A stretch of 64,000 nucleotides of DNA from Zygotorulaspora mrakii (Eukaryota > Ascomycota > Saccharomycetes > Saccharomycetales > Saccharomycetaceae): positions 1 through 64,000 of the forward strand of contig NC_050723.1 of assembly GCF_013402915.1 (NCBI RefSeq), written 5' to 3'. Positions 31,982 through 42,840 of this stretch are shown piece after piece. Below the pieces are notes generated by a model. The model was not told the DNA's origin, searched no databases, and was given only the letters and a program-made list of their open reading frames with translations. Position numbers and translations under genes: made by a program. Numbering within the stretch: the first letter of the stretch is position 1; each line of letters starts with the position of its first letter.

Positions 31982-32557
31982 TTTGTTCCTCTTTCAAACC
32001 GGCAGATAATTGCTTTTTTCGTTACACTAAATCGAGGTCAAGCGTGAAGTGGGTGGGGTGGCTCTCTCAGCTTGAATGATGTGAAACATTGAACATGTTG
32101 ATTCCTCGTACACCACGGCAGTCTTTTCTCACTGGCATAGATACTTTTTTAGGTTGAATTTTCCTAAAGTGTCATAAAATTTGAATATGAAATAAACTCT
32201 CTAATCGTAGGGTCATAATATGCGGAAAAAATGTAGCCTTAGGTTTGAAGCAAGATTAGTTGATCTGAATTCAACAATATCATCAATCAATTAAATTCAA
32301 GAAGTCTGTAAACAAATGAAATTTTAGTTGTTACATTTGTGATATGCTTGACCAAAACTCTCTTTCTCTATCACCGTATAAAAATAATTAATGATACAAC
32401 TATTTGACTTCATAAGTGGCAATTGAAGTGCCGCAAAAAACGTTAAGAGGGTGATCAATATATAAACATTTATGTATCGTTGCATAGAAAACAAATATCA
32501 TATAGCTATCATGTTGAAAATATTGTCCGAGTAACGGAGATAGCCGCGATACACAGT
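31982..32557. other. Convergent intergenic region amidase/epimerase
   Basis: 576 bp between convergent gene ends; AT-rich, probably terminators for both. No gene is seen. Confidence 0.5.
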
Positions 32558-33568
32558 TTACTGGTTGAATTTAAAGCGGTATTGAGTCTTTGTAGTATAG
32601 ACTTCTCCTTGTTTCAAAAGAACACAGTCTCTCCATTCGTCACGGTTGATTGCATCAATGTATCTACCTTGCTCGACGCAAAATCCTGATCTTGGTTCAA
32701 ATTCACCAAATAGATTGTCACCAGTGTAGAAAACAAAACTTGGCTCTGTTGTAGAAACATCCAAGGATATCTTCGACTCAGGATGGTATGCAGTAAAAAT
32801 ATGCGCCAAACTATTTACACTCACAGAATCGGTGGTATGCAAATCCTTGTTTTCATCAACAACGAAGCAGTTGTCATAATGAGGCCCTTCACTACCCAGA
32901 ACGGTGGGATGATCAGAAGCAAAAGTAGAAACATTCCTTTCGATGATCTTACCGGTCGGGATTAATGCCCCATCACTGACTTCTAACGACTTGTTTGAAC
33001 AAAGCTTAACGGCTGTTCCAGTGATAGAAGATCCCTTGGCCTTGTTCAGATTAAAGTATGTATGGTTGGTCATATTAATTGGAGTAGCATCTCCATTTAT
33101 CAATTCTGCGCGATATTCCATATCCAAAGTCAGTTCATCAACGTTCAAAGTATATTTTACAGTGACCTCCAAATCCCCGGGATATTCATTGGTTCGTGAG
33201 TGGTCATCAAACAGTAGCAGTTCAACAACATAAACGTTTCCATCTTTTGCTTTGAGTAAAGATTCCTTATATGTCTTGCGGTGAAAAGAGCTGATACTAC
33301 TATGGTTAGCGTTACCACAATTGTTAACAGTCAACGTGTGCGGGCCATCCTGTAAATTATAGACACCTTTGTAAATACGGTTGGCGTAGCGACCCACGAT
33401 TGCACCGAGGTAATTGCCTCCATCAGACAAATAATCTCCGATTTCCGGATATCCCAGAACCACAGATTGGTTGTTTACTTTCAGGTCAACTAAAGTCGCA
33501 CCGACTTTAGAAATCGTAGCCTGAAATCTTTTGGCATCACCAACAATAATGAATGCATCCTCGCCCAT
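32558..33568 (-). CDS. Aldose 1-epimerase (galactose mutarotase family)
   Basis: 336 codons from ATG at 33568. The frame is open to 33598, but that codon is GTG. Motifs of the GalM/Gal10-C-terminal fold are present: the substrate-loop region [10 protein letters not shown], catalytic-type histidine in [10 protein letters not shown], and the C-terminal [13 protein letters not shown] segment with the catalytic glutamate. It is a stand-alone epimerase like S. cerevisiae YHR210C/YNR071C, which also lie in subtelomeric regions. It interconverts alpha and beta anomers of aldoses in the cytosol. There is no GAL7/GAL1 partner nearby. Confidence 0.85.
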   Translation of the reverse strand: MGEDAFIIVGDAKRFQATISKVGATLVDLKVNNQSVVLGYPEIGDYLSDGGNYLGAIVGRYANRIYKGVYNLQDGPHTLTVNNCGNANHSSISSFHRKTYKESLLKAKDGNVYVVELLLFDDHSRTNEYPGDLEVTVKYTLNVDELTLDMEYRAELINGDATPINMTNHTYFNLNKAKGSSITGTAVKLCSNKSLEVSDGALIPTGKIIERNVSTFASDHPTVLGSEGPHYDNCFVVDENKDLHTTDSVSVNSLAHIFTAYHPESKISLDVSTTEPSFVFYTGDNLFGEFEPRSGFCVEQGRYIDAINRDEWRDCVLLKQGEVYTTKTQYRFKFNQ

Positions 33569-35934
33569 TTTCCCTATTTTCTCACTTTTAATTATCACTG
33601 CAAGTCTCTCGCTGTGTCCCTTTCAGCTGAGAGCTCCTCTGGGGCTATATTGAAAGAACTTGTTCCGTCCCTTTTATACCTTTTTTCCAAAATTCCACTG
33701 GTCGGTATATCGAAATTTGTGCAAGGCCCATCACCCCACTTTTCACCCCGCATCCACAGCTGAAATGATATCTTGGCAACCTGGCAGCTAGGGAGAGTAT
33801 ATTATAGGATGCCAGTTGGATACAGTGAAATTCATGCCCCACCTCGACACCCCCGTTTATTTGCTTCGTTCAAATGCGGGGCACAGAAAAAGCTGCACGA
33901 ATCAGGTTGTCATCATGGTGGGGCGATTTTTGGCAGAAATGCGAGCTACCCCCACAACAAATTGAAACAGGTTCCTGAGATGCAATTAGTGTTGTGGGTG
34001 CTTGATCAGATCCCTTTAATGGTAAGGGGGATAACATTGATACAAATCGTTATGCCAAATTATATCTATAATATATGCAAGCCAGGACACGCTAAGACGT
34101 GCAGTGAGTTTCGGAATCACATGTAGATTATGAAACATCTGCCATGCGTTGCTACATTGATTTCATTACACGCACCTCCGGGTGCTTAACTTCCAACACA
34201 ATCATCCATAGAAAATGCCATATTCATTTACATTCTTCAAACCGATATTCGTGTACTGGAGAAATTCGCGTTACGTATCGAAATAGATTTTATTTTTGGT
34301 TGAGCAAAACTTGTCCAATCAGAAAGCATGAGGCTTTCGTCCTATTAGGATAGTAATAATAGTGCTCTACTAACCTGTTTTACTCGTTTTACGATTAAAG
34401 GGTTTTCTTTTTTCACTGAAAAAGGGGGGGGCACATCGTGATTGCTAGACAAAAGTCTATTACGAACGCCCATCTTACAGTAGACCAATAGGCAGCGCGG
34501 CGGCTTCCAGAGCTTGCAATAGTGGGCGCTGCTTGCCTGCATTGAGTTGTACAAAATATCGTTGTGAGATCTTTTTGGAAAAGATCTGAGCCATTTGAGA
34601 ACTTCAGTCCGGCTGCCAAATCTAATTTCATCTCAATACCACAATCAACCTTGCACAGATATATAGAGCTAGGTGCTTGTTGTGTGAGCACGTCGTATAT
34701 TGTATAAATGAACAGGCAAATCTGTCTTTCAAGGTGTCAAATCGGTGAATTATTCTCTGCGTCAAAAATACGATTGACAAGATTGGCATTTAAAAATTCC
34801 ATGAACGAACTATGATTACGTAGGTCTACCTTCATTATCACTTTGTGTTATACGTCTCAAAACATACAAAATGACTTGAAGAAAAGCAATAATAAAGTCG
34901 TTTCAAATACAGCATGGATTGTATCTTCGTCTTTCTTTCTGTGCTGGGCCATCTGAATGTACAAATTTTTTTTTCTGTCAAACTTGATCTCTAAATCAAT
35001 TCAAAGACAGTTTTCGACAGATTGGAGTGTGATTGGATTACAGAAACTACTTCTATAGCCTCCTAAATCACCGTCTGTGCCTGCTCTCTATTCTCGGCAG
35101 AAAGATTGTAAACGAATTCAGCCTTCTCATGTATACGAGTCATAAGAGCTCTTGCACTCACCAATTTGGGAAGAAGATCCACCTGGGAACTTCCCTTTTA
35201 GATCATCAAGGTTCGAAAAGAAAATGGTTGCAAAAGTTGTTATCTAAGAGTAGCGCTGCTCCAGAATGGATTCCCAGATTCTGCAGATTAATGGCAACAA
35301 ACAGTACGTAGACTAAGCTCAATCCGGAAAAAAGTTTTTTTCTTCTGTTGCATAACCACACGCATTTTCTTTTACGTGCGAGTTTTCTTTGTAAAACCCT
35401 TTAGGTAATGCAAAGAATAGCGAGAAAGCCATCAAAAAACAATCACAAACCAGAATTGGAAATCAAAGTTATAACTTTATCTTCTGAACGTCAATCAAGA
35501 GTGATGGGCATGATACTGTTCATAGCGGATTTCCGTTACCGTTCTAGATAGATGCGGCGGCACTTCCGACTTCCGTTGGATCTCTTGCCGAAATGTCAAT
35601 ATATTGGCTGAGTAAGACAACGATAAGAAAAGTATACGCTATTGAATTTTAATCAACAGCCTTTTTAACCAATGTTATTGTACAATTATCTAATCAGATA
35701 TTTGCTTAATTTTTGCACAAAAGAAAAGGATGTAAGTTAGCGATATCAATGACAGTATTGTTCGTTTGGAGCAGGTATGCTAAGCATTACCGAAGTGCCA
35801 ATTTGATATCAAACAATGCAACATGGCAAATGTAGTCGATGTGTAATGCAGAAAGTGATGACTATATAAAGGACTGTTTCTGAGTGCTATGAACAACTTT
35901 TAACATATGAAGAAAAATAGCTACACTACCAAAC
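33569..35934. other. 2.4 kb intergenic region
   Basis: Promoter of the epimerase at the left and of the secreted amidase at the right. A single GATAAG lies at 35622-35627, about 310 bp upstream of the amidase ATG. Open frames at 33773-34126 (+), 34345-34691 (-) and 35033-35311 (+, no ATG) show no family features. No RNA gene was recognised. Confidence 0.5.
33864..33879 (+). promoter_or_regulatory. Mig1-like glucose-repression box
   Basis: AAATGCGGGG (AT-rich flank plus GCGGGG) lies about 300 bp upstream of the epimerase start. A second CCCCGC in the opposite sense lies near 33743-33748. They match the Mig1 consensus, which would fit glucose repression of a sugar gene. Short motif, so weak. 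Confidence 0.3.
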
Positions 35935-37683
35935 ATGAAGGTCCAATATTCTGTCGCTTTGCTGTATGCCTTATCATTGGCTAATGCTCATCCCATCGAG
36001 AAATTATGGAAGAGATTTACCTCCACTGAACCTTCAATGGATCAATTGGTGAATACAACATCGTTTGTGTACCCTCAGGTCGCTTCCAAAGAAGTGTTCC
36101 CAATGGATACCTGTAATGGTATTACTTTGGAAGATGCAACCATTGACCAATTGCAAGATTATTTCAATAGAGGAATCCTGTCTTCAGAAGATGTCGTCGG
36201 TTGTTATTTGGATCGTTATTTCCAAGTTAATCCTTACGTCAACGGTATCCTCCAAGTAAATCCAGACTGCCTATCCATCGCTAGGGAAATGGATCGCGAA
36301 AGAGCTGCCGGTATTGTGAGAGGTCCATTACACGGAATACCTTTCCTTGTTAAAGATAATTTTGCAACAAAAGACAAGATGGATACAACTTGTGGTTCGT
36401 GGATGCTACTCGGATCTATTGTACCAAGGGATGCACATGTCGTTTCTAAGTTGAGAGACGCTGGTGCGGTATTATTCGGTCATTCGACTCTTAGTGAATG
36501 GGCAGATATGAGATCCTCTAGCTATTCTGAAGGTTACTCGGCTCGTGGTGGACAGGCTCGTAATCCCTTCAACTTGACCTTGAACCCTGGTGGGAGTTCA
36601 TCCGGTAGTGCAGGTGCAATCGCAGCTAATATGGCTATGTTTTCTCTAGGTACTGAGACTGATGGAAGTGTTATTGATCCTGCAACAAGAAACGGCATTG
36701 TCGGTTTCAAACCAACTGTGGGTTTGACTTCAAGGGCCGGGATTATTCCAGAATCAGAACATCAGGATACTGCAGGATCTCTTGCAAGGACAGTACGTGA
36801 TGCTGTTTATGCATTTCAATACATGTGGGGTGAAGATGAAAGAGATGTCTACACCAGAAACCAAACCGGTAACGTACCAGAAAATGGTGATTATATCAGC
36901 TTTCTATCTAACAAAGATGCATTGAAAGGTGCTAGATTCGGTCTCCCATGGCAGAAATTATGGACTCACGCTAGACCGGACCAAGTTGAGAGGCTTCTGG
37001 GCGTCATTCAGTTAATTGAGGAAGCCGGTGCCACCGTCTACAATAATACAGATTTCGGTAACCTGGATGTCATTTCAGATGATGGTTGGGACTGGGAAAT
37101 GGGTGCTACGAATGAAAGTGAATTCACGGTTATCAAAGTTGACTTCTATAATAACATCAAATCCTATCTTAGCGAACTTGAAAATACCAATATTAGGTCT
37201 TTAGAGGATATCATTGCATATAATTATGAATTTAGTGGTACTGAAGGCGGTGAACCTGGCGTTCATCCTGCTTTTTCTTCCGGGCAAGATTCTTTCTTGG
37301 ATTCTTTGGCCTGGGGAGGTGTTCAAAATGAAACCTATTGGCAAGCTGTTGAATTCGTTCAACGGAGTTCCAGAGATGAGGGTATTGACTATGCTCTAAA
37401 CTACACGGACACAGCTACTGGAGAAAACTTCAAATTAGATGGCCTGTTAGTGCCAAGTGGGCTTTCTATTACTTATCAACAGGCGGCTAAGGCAGGATAC
37501 CCAATGATAACTTTACCAGTCGGACAGCAATCTAATGGGAGACCATATGGACTCGGTATTATGCAATCACAGTGGCAAGAGCCTAAGTTGATTAAGTACG
37601 GGTCGGCTATCGAAGACTTATTGCAATACAAAATCAAACCACAATTCTACGACTATTTGGCCAAAAATGTTCCTGTTTATTAG
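35935..37683 (+). CDS. Secreted amidase (amidase-signature family)
   Basis: 582 codons. The N-terminus is a clear signal peptide (MKVQYSVALLYALSLANA, cleavage after A18), and a Kex2-type KR sits at residues 26-27. The amidase catalytic set is complete: K140 in PFLVKDNF, the GGSSSGSA loop (S221-S223) and nucleophile S245 in ETDGSVIDPA. Several NxS/T sequons fit glycosylation. The enzyme should act in the periplasm, vacuole or medium, hydrolysing amides outside the cytosol. I know of no S. cerevisiae counterpart; similar secreted amidases occur in filamentous fungi. It probably supplies ammonia from external amides and complements the nearby cytosolic amidase, nitrilase and urea-type transporter. 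Confidence 0.85.
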   Translation: MKVQYSVALLYALSLANAHPIEKLWKRFTSTEPSMDQLVNTTSFVYPQVASKEVFPMDTCNGITLEDATIDQLQDYFNRGILSSEDVVGCYLDRYFQVNPYVNGILQVNPDCLSIAREMDRERAAGIVRGPLHGIPFLVKDNFATKDKMDTTCGSWMLLGSIVPRDAHVVSKLRDAGAVLFGHSTLSEWADMRSSSYSEGYSARGGQARNPFNLTLNPGGSSSGSAGAIAANMAMFSLGTETDGSVIDPATRNGIVGFKPTVGLTSRAGIIPESEHQDTAGSLARTVRDAVYAFQYMWGEDERDVYTRNQTGNVPENGDYISFLSNKDALKGARFGLPWQKLWTHARPDQVERLLGVIQLIEEAGATVYNNTDFGNLDVISDDGWDWEMGATNESEFTVIKVDFYNNIKSYLSELENTNIRSLEDIIAYNYEFSGTEGGEPGVHPAFSSGQDSFLDSLAWGGVQNETYWQAVEFVQRSSRDEGIDYALNYTDTATGENFKLDGLLVPSGLSITYQQAAKAGYPMITLPVGQQSNGRPYGLGIMQSQWQEPKLIKYGSAIEDLLQYKIKPQFYDYLAKNVPVY

Positions 37684-38615
37684 ACATTTATGCTAAAACT
37701 GAATCAATACCCCAAACTCTTTCATATTCGTTGAGAGACCATCAACTAGCCCAACTATCACCTTGCTTGTGATGAGTTATAGCAGACCCATAATACATTT
37801 GTTATTAAGCACGACTTGTAGGCAGTCTTTAATGTTAGAAATGATGCAAAATATGCCACAACAGTCTGCTTAATAAATCTGTACCTTAATTAATTAGTGA
37901 CATGAAATCCCGCTAATGCGGTACATTTAATATAATTGTTCTGTACGCATCATGCAGCTAGTGTATTGCTCATTCCTTTACCCTGGCATCATTGTACTAT
38001 ATCTGATTAAAGTCAGAGAGCCACTTTGAGTTTTCTATGTAGTAAATACTCATAAAGAAGCGCCGTGATGTTTGGTAACTAAAATCATGTAAAACCCACT
38101 TCGAATTTTTATATTGAGAAAAAAAGTTCTGCGCTGAACTCACAGTTCTATATACGAATCCACATATATTTCAAGATACCACACACTCGAATTAAAAAGG
38201 CAGGATTACTAATAATGAAATGCAAAAACAAGTCGTGAGTCTATAACAAATTTCAGGTGAAATCAAATCAACCAAGGAGCTTTTGCCTCTTATCAGTATT
38301 TAGAGAACATTTATGCCAATGACTGTTTTTCTATTTCTTTCTCGTAATAAGGCTCGTATCTGATATTGTCGCAATCAAGGCGACTTTGTTTTGAATATTC
38401 TCGCATTTTAATTGAGCGTCTTTTACGCGCTACGAAACTTTCTCAATCCTCAAATGTTCAAGAATAGTAAAGGCACATATATGTATGTCGGCATCGACAT
38501 GTGATGAAAGTTGGTAAGATTTTAAAAAAATGATATGCTATTAGACTTGAGATTTGCTTCAGGAATAAGTTTACTATTTACTTGAGGTGAGCGAGATCAA
38601 AGGGTTTTGAGAGGA
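37684..38615. other. Intergenic region
   Basis: 932 bp, AT-rich, holding the 3' end of the secreted amidase gene and the promoter of the dehydrogenase gene. No other gene is seen. Confidence 0.5.
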
Positions 38616-39380
38616 ATGACGAAAGTGGTTTTAGTAACAGGAGTTTCCAGAGGCATTGGAAAGTCTATTGTGGAAACGATAATAAAGTTGGATGATGAAA
38701 TAATTGTTTATGGTATTGCACGCTCTGAGCCTCCTTTAAAGGAATTGAAGCGAAAGTACGGAGGAAGGTTCTTCTATGTTGTTGGAGATATCACAGATGA
38801 CAGTGTGCTAAAGCAGCTTGTTGGTACTGCGGTTGAAGGCCATGGCAAGATTGATTCCCTGATTGCCAATGCTGGCGTTCTAGAACCAGTCCAAAATGTT
38901 AATGATATTGTCGCCAGTGAATGGAAGCAGCTATTCAATATAAATTTCTTTAGCATTGTTTCCTTGGTATCGATTGCTTTGCCTTACTTGAAAAAAACAC
39001 ATGGTAACATCCTTTTTGTCAGTTCAGATGCGAGTGACACCTATTTTAATTGTTGGGGGGCGTATGGGTCATCCAAAGCTGCATTGAATCATTTTGCAAT
39101 GACTATTGCAAATGAAGAGAAAGATGTCAAGGCACTTGCCGTTGCACCAGGTATTGTTGATACGCAAATGCAAGTTGAAATAAGAGAGAACTTTGGGCCA
39201 AAATCAATGTCAGAGCAGTCACTCAAGCTCTTTACCGGACTAAAGGAAGATAATCAGCTTCTCGACAGCTCTGTTCCAGCAACGGTTTACGCTAAATTGG
39301 CCGTAAAGGGCATACCGGATGCAATTAATGGACAGTATTTGAGCTTCGATGACAAATCCTTACAAGATTTTGCTAAATAA
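38616..39380 (+). CDS. Short-chain dehydrogenase/reductase (IRC24/YIR035C-like)
   Basis: 254 codons from ATG at 38616. The frame opens at TTG 38607; the family start MTKVVLVTGVSRGIG fits 38616. Classical SDR motifs: TGVSRGIG for the nucleotide (T8-G15), NAG at 85-87, catalytic S136/S137, Y150 and K154 in YGSSK, and the PGIVDT segment after the active site. It resembles the S. cerevisiae benzil-reductase-like pair YIR035C/IRC24, NADPH-dependent carbonyl reductases of uncertain physiological substrate. It is the last accessory gene before the conserved core. Confidence 0.8.
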   Translation: MTKVVLVTGVSRGIGKSIVETIIKLDDEIIVYGIARSEPPLKELKRKYGGRFFYVVGDITDDSVLKQLVGTAVEGHGKIDSLIANAGVLEPVQNVNDIVASEWKQLFNINFFSIVSLVSIALPYLKKTHGNILFVSSDASDTYFNCWGAYGSSKAALNHFAMTIANEEKDVKALAVAPGIVDTQMQVEIRENFGPKSMSEQSLKLFTGLKEDNQLLDSSVPATVYAKLAVKGIPDAINGQYLSFDDKSLQDFAK

Positions 39381-39784
39381 TGTAAGTGTCTGTGCCTTAG
39401 CGCCGTTAAGACCGCGTATAAATTTAACCAGGAACGGCCAAGTATAGCAAAATCGGAGCAATAATTGCCATTTGCTTATTCGACGTACCGATCTCCCAAC
39501 AAGTGTTCAGATATTATATATTCTTGCAGTTTATGTTTTATACCTTGTTTAGAGATTTCGTTCAGAAAAAGTAGAAACTCATGAAAAACGTGAAAAACGT
39601 GAAACACACAGGGAACTTCAAATTTTAATGACCCGCTCTCTCTCTTCCGCAACTTCGTTTCCATTCATTGAGTTTATAAAAAAATCTGTCTACTTAGCGC
39701 TCAAAGAAGGTGTGATATTTACGGTTGCAAATCGGTGCCACCGCGTTATAAGCGCATGCACTTGGAAACTAACTAAAAGGTACT
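39381..39784. other. Convergent intergenic region at the accessory/core boundary
   Basis: 404 bp between the convergent dehydrogenase and PRE5 genes. A tandem GTGAAAAAC duplication occurs near 39585-39602. No gene is seen. To the right, gene order becomes that of the conserved YMR/YGR block. Confidence 0.5.
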
Positions 39785-40486
39785 TTATAGATATGGCGCC
39801 ACTGAGTCACCGTCATATTGCGTAAATGGAAGATTTTCACCAACTATCGCTATCGATAAATTGCTGTTGCTCAGAGTTTCATCCTTCAAAGACTGTCTTA
39901 AAGCTTCTACGCCTAACTTAATCAGCTCCTCCGGATCTTCGATCTCTAAGTACTTCTCCAGCGTCCTTTCTAAATATGTCTTGGCACCTTGCGAGCGCGC
40001 ACCAATGGCCGATCCATATAGTTCTAACGTGTTACCAGAAGGCTGGAATTCTAACAGATGGGGCCCACTACGATCGTACCCAATAATCAGCAAACCAACA
40101 CCATATGGTCTACCTCCGTACGACTGTGTATTCTTTTGGGCCTTATCAGAAAGCATGTGCCCTGCCTTTTCGACAGACAAGTCTCTATTAAATACCATGC
40201 GAGAGTAATTACACTGCTGCCTCAAGTAATTGCTCAGAACACGGGCATCTGGTGCAAGCCCCGCCAACGATAAACCCAGGTGCTCGTCGCATCTAATAAT
40301 TTTTTTCTGGTACGATGAGAGTTCGTCTGCATTTCTCTTCAGGGCTACCAGCACTGCATACTTCTTGGACCTCAGACCAACCGTTACACTTCCCTGTTTG
40401 ATAGCTTCTAGAGCATATTCCACTTGGAACAGTCTCCCAGTAGGTGAGAACGTAACCGTATCCCCATCATAGTTGTTCCTGAACAT
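39785..40486 (-). CDS. PRE5: 20S proteasome subunit alpha-6
   Basis: 233 codons. The protein begins MFRNNYDGDTVTFSPTGRLF, the alpha-subunit N-terminal signature (FSPxGRLxQVEYA), and is nearly collinear with S. cerevisiae Pre5 (234 residues) throughout, including QSYGGRPYGVGLLIIGYD and IGARSQGAKTYLER. It is a structural, non-catalytic subunit of the outer ring of the 20S core particle, in cytosol and nucleus. A PACE box lies 121 bp upstream. Its neighbour TGL3 is also adjacent in S. cerevisiae (YMR313C-YMR314W). Confidence 0.97.
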   Translation of the reverse strand: MFRNNYDGDTVTFSPTGRLFQVEYALEAIKQGSVTVGLRSKKYAVLVALKRNADELSSYQKKIIRCDEHLGLSLAGLAPDARVLSNYLRQQCNYSRMVFNRDLSVEKAGHMLSDKAQKNTQSYGGRPYGVGLLIIGYDRSGPHLLEFQPSGNTLELYGSAIGARSQGAKTYLERTLEKYLEIEDPEELIKLGVEALRQSLKDETLSNSNLSIAIVGENLPFTQYDGDSVAPYL

Positions 40487-40606
40487 TATCCTACCCCCAA
40501 ATGCTTCGAATTATGGCTAATGAAATTCTGCTCAATTCCTTTTACACGCTACTCGTTCTAGCACCGTGGAGACGTTAAGTGTTTAAAGCGCCAGGGTACA
40601 CCGAGG

Positions 40607-40615
40607 TTTGCCACC
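40607..40615 (-). promoter_or_regulatory. PACE element (Rpn4 site) upstream of PRE5
   Basis: TTTGCCACC on the + strand is an exact GGTGGCAAA on the strand of PRE5. This is the Rpn4-binding proteasome-associated control element, at the usual distance from a proteasome gene start. It supports conserved Rpn4 control in this species. Confidence 0.85.
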
Positions 40616-40893
40616 TTAAAAGCCATTAATATGTTTTGGGAATTCTAAAGAGGGCACTTTCAAAAAACCAGAGTTCGTTTGACGCGATAAAAACCGTCAA
40701 AAAACTCGTCACCAGTGATATTTCCCAAACGTCACTAGAACGTTTCTAAACCCGTTCCATTTCGATTTAAACAGACAAAGTGATGTCTCCGTCTTTTTAC
40801 CCCTAAGGGAGAAAGCAGAGGGGAGGGAGGGCACCAGATGTGAGGGCCTTCAGCCCTAATCAGGGTCGCTTTTCAAAGCCCTAACTTAGGGCA

Positions 40894-42813
40894 ATGACCG
40901 TTTCTGCTGGTTCCCATTCTTGTTCTTGTTCTGGCGGCTCGGTGGGTCTGACAAAACGTTGTGGACACACAAAAGAGCAGAAAGATGTGACAGATGGATG
41001 CACTATACATAGTGAAGTCAGTCCACGGGAAGGTGCGAGAGGGTCTAAAAGTGCTCTTACAGCTACTAGCATGTTTCAGAACTGTATCTTGAGTATCTTC
41101 TATGCCACATTGGACCATATACCTGCTGTGGTGTGGCAGGTTCTGCATTTAATATCGGACATTTATTTATTCTGGGTTTATAAGCTGCTGAACTATCTGC
41201 GCCCAAATTCACGAGTGTTGTACCACGAGGCAAGCAAAGACTTGGCTCATTGCACCACGTACGCAGAATGGCATACCAAGGCGGCAACAGTTGACGAGAT
41301 AACTGGGGCCAATCTCTGGAGAAGGAATTTCTTTTCAGGCAGATACGACTTCAATTCGGTGCTGGAGCAGCACGCATACCTGCTAGCGGCTTTAGAAAGC
41401 AATAATATTGAAGCAATCAAGGACAAGTTCTCCACGACAGGACCGTCTATGCTGCGGAATTTCGCTGGAATTGTGGACAGGAGACTCTTCACCAAATCCT
41501 TGATAGGAACCAAAGTACTCATCGAACAGTACTTGGAAAGGGTGATTGATGGCCTAGACCTGCTGGATGCAGCTGGCACACCTACAACTTTTTTCCAGAG
41601 GTGTAAGCTTTCACTGGGCACCACGGCGCTTATTTTACAAGGTGGATCACTCTTCGGAATGTTCCACTTAGGAGTCATCAAAGGTTTGCTGGATCAAAAT
41701 CTCATCCCCAATGTTGTCAGCGGCAACTCTATGGGAGCCTGCATTGCAAGTCTCTTTGCAAGCATGTCCAATCAAGATTTAGCTGGTCTCTTGTCTGGTG
41801 AGAATATTATTAATATGATTAAAATGGATGTTGAATTACTAAGAAGCTGCGGGTACGGCAATGTTGATCAGCATTTAAATTTAGGCTCTCTGATACAAAA
41901 CCTGATTCATCATGGGTATTCTCAAGACATTTACCTTTTTATTCAATTCGTGCTAAAATATATTGTCAAGGATTTAACTTTTGAAGAAGTTTTCCAAAAA
42001 ACAGGTAAAGTGCTAAGCATCGTTATCCATCCAACAGATAAATCGTGCCCCAACCTGCTCAATTATGTCACATCCCCCAACGTATTGATAAGCTCAGCCA
42101 TCCATTGCAGTCTTGGGTCTGGAGTAATATCGACAGATACGAAACTATTATGCCGAAATCTGGATAACGAAATCGTTTCATTTTTATCGGCAGAAAAGAC
42201 TGAGGTTACAAAATTCTTAGCTCCCGAGAATGCCAGTGTATTGAATGAAGGCGAGAGTCCGTATACCAGATTAACCGAACTTTTCAATGTTAATAATTTC
42301 ATAGTATCATTAGCACGGCCTTACCTAGCACCATTAGTTGTTAATGATTTAAAACATGAGATTAAAACTTCAAGATATTACTATTATAAACACTATCCAA
42401 CGTCTCCTGGTGCGGTTGACCTTTCTGATCTTGGATTTCCCCAGATAAATTTCACAGAAATGGAACCCCTGGCATATAAATTCAAATATCATCTAGAAAG
42501 AAAGTTGAAAAATATAGCAACTATGGAGTTTAGACACAGAATGGAGGTTATGGATAATCTGGGTTTATTGTCATCTTGGATTAAAAGACTTACGATTGAC
42601 GAAAAGACGCCGAGATCGGCAACAGAAATAACGATTGTCCCCAGCATGCGAAGTTTGTCCTTAACGAGAATAATTGAAGGTCAACTTGGCAACATCCCAT
42701 ACGGTATTACTTGCGGTGAGCAATGCACTTGGCCAGTTCTCTCACTAATCAGAACCAGAACATCTGTAGAATTCAAGCTTGATCAGATTATCAGGGACAG
42801 GAAAATAAACTAA
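40894..42813 (+). CDS. TGL3: Triacylglycerol lipase / lyso-PE acyltransferase
   Basis: 639 codons from the first ATG. From residue 60 it aligns with S. cerevisiae Tgl3: the LDHIP segment, the patatin-type oxyanion loop ILQGGSLFGMFHLG, GNSMG with nucleophile S278, then SPYTRLTELFNVNNFIVSLA and LERKLKNIATMEFRHRME. Tgl3 is the main lipase of lipid droplets and also acylates lysophospholipids. The first 59 residues are Cys/Ser/Gly-rich and unlike Tgl3; ATG 41071 (MFQNCILSIFYATLDHIP) would give a 580-residue protein and may be the real start. The loop before the C-terminal block is shorter than in S. cerevisiae. Confidence 0.93.
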   Translation: MTVSAGSHSCSCSGGSVGLTKRCGHTKEQKDVTDGCTIHSEVSPREGARGSKSALTATSMFQNCILSIFYATLDHIPAVVWQVLHLISDIYLFWVYKLLNYLRPNSRVLYHEASKDLAHCTTYAEWHTKAATVDEITGANLWRRNFFSGRYDFNSVLEQHAYLLAALESNNIEAIKDKFSTTGPSMLRNFAGIVDRRLFTKSLIGTKVLIEQYLERVIDGLDLLDAAGTPTTFFQRCKLSLGTTALILQGGSLFGMFHLGVIKGLLDQNLIPNVVSGNSMGACIASLFASMSNQDLAGLLSGENIINMIKMDVELLRSCGYGNVDQHLNLGSLIQNLIHHGYSQDIYLFIQFVLKYIVKDLTFEEVFQKTGKVLSIVIHPTDKSCPNLLNYVTSPNVLISSAIHCSLGSGVISTDTKLLCRNLDNEIVSFLSAEKTEVTKFLAPENASVLNEGESPYTRLTELFNVNNFIVSLARPYLAPLVVNDLKHEIKTSRYYYYKHYPTSPGAVDLSDLGFPQINFTEMEPLAYKFKYHLERKLKNIATMEFRHRMEVMDNLGLLSSWIKRLTIDEKTPRSATEITIVPSMRSLSLTRIIEGQLGNIPYGITCGEQCTWPVLSLIRTRTSVEFKLDQIIRDRKIN

Positions 42814-42840
42814 AACCATCGCATGCTATATCTATATAAA

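Noticed and set aside
33773..34126. 117-codon + strand frame upstream of the epimerase gene
   Set aside because: No recognisable domain; lies in the presumed promoter.
35033..35311. Segment around KRKWLQKLLSKSSAAPEWIP that recalls ribosomal protein L39
   Set aside because: Only a PxWI/RL/TN pattern is shared, the frame lacks an ATG and then stops; likely chance.
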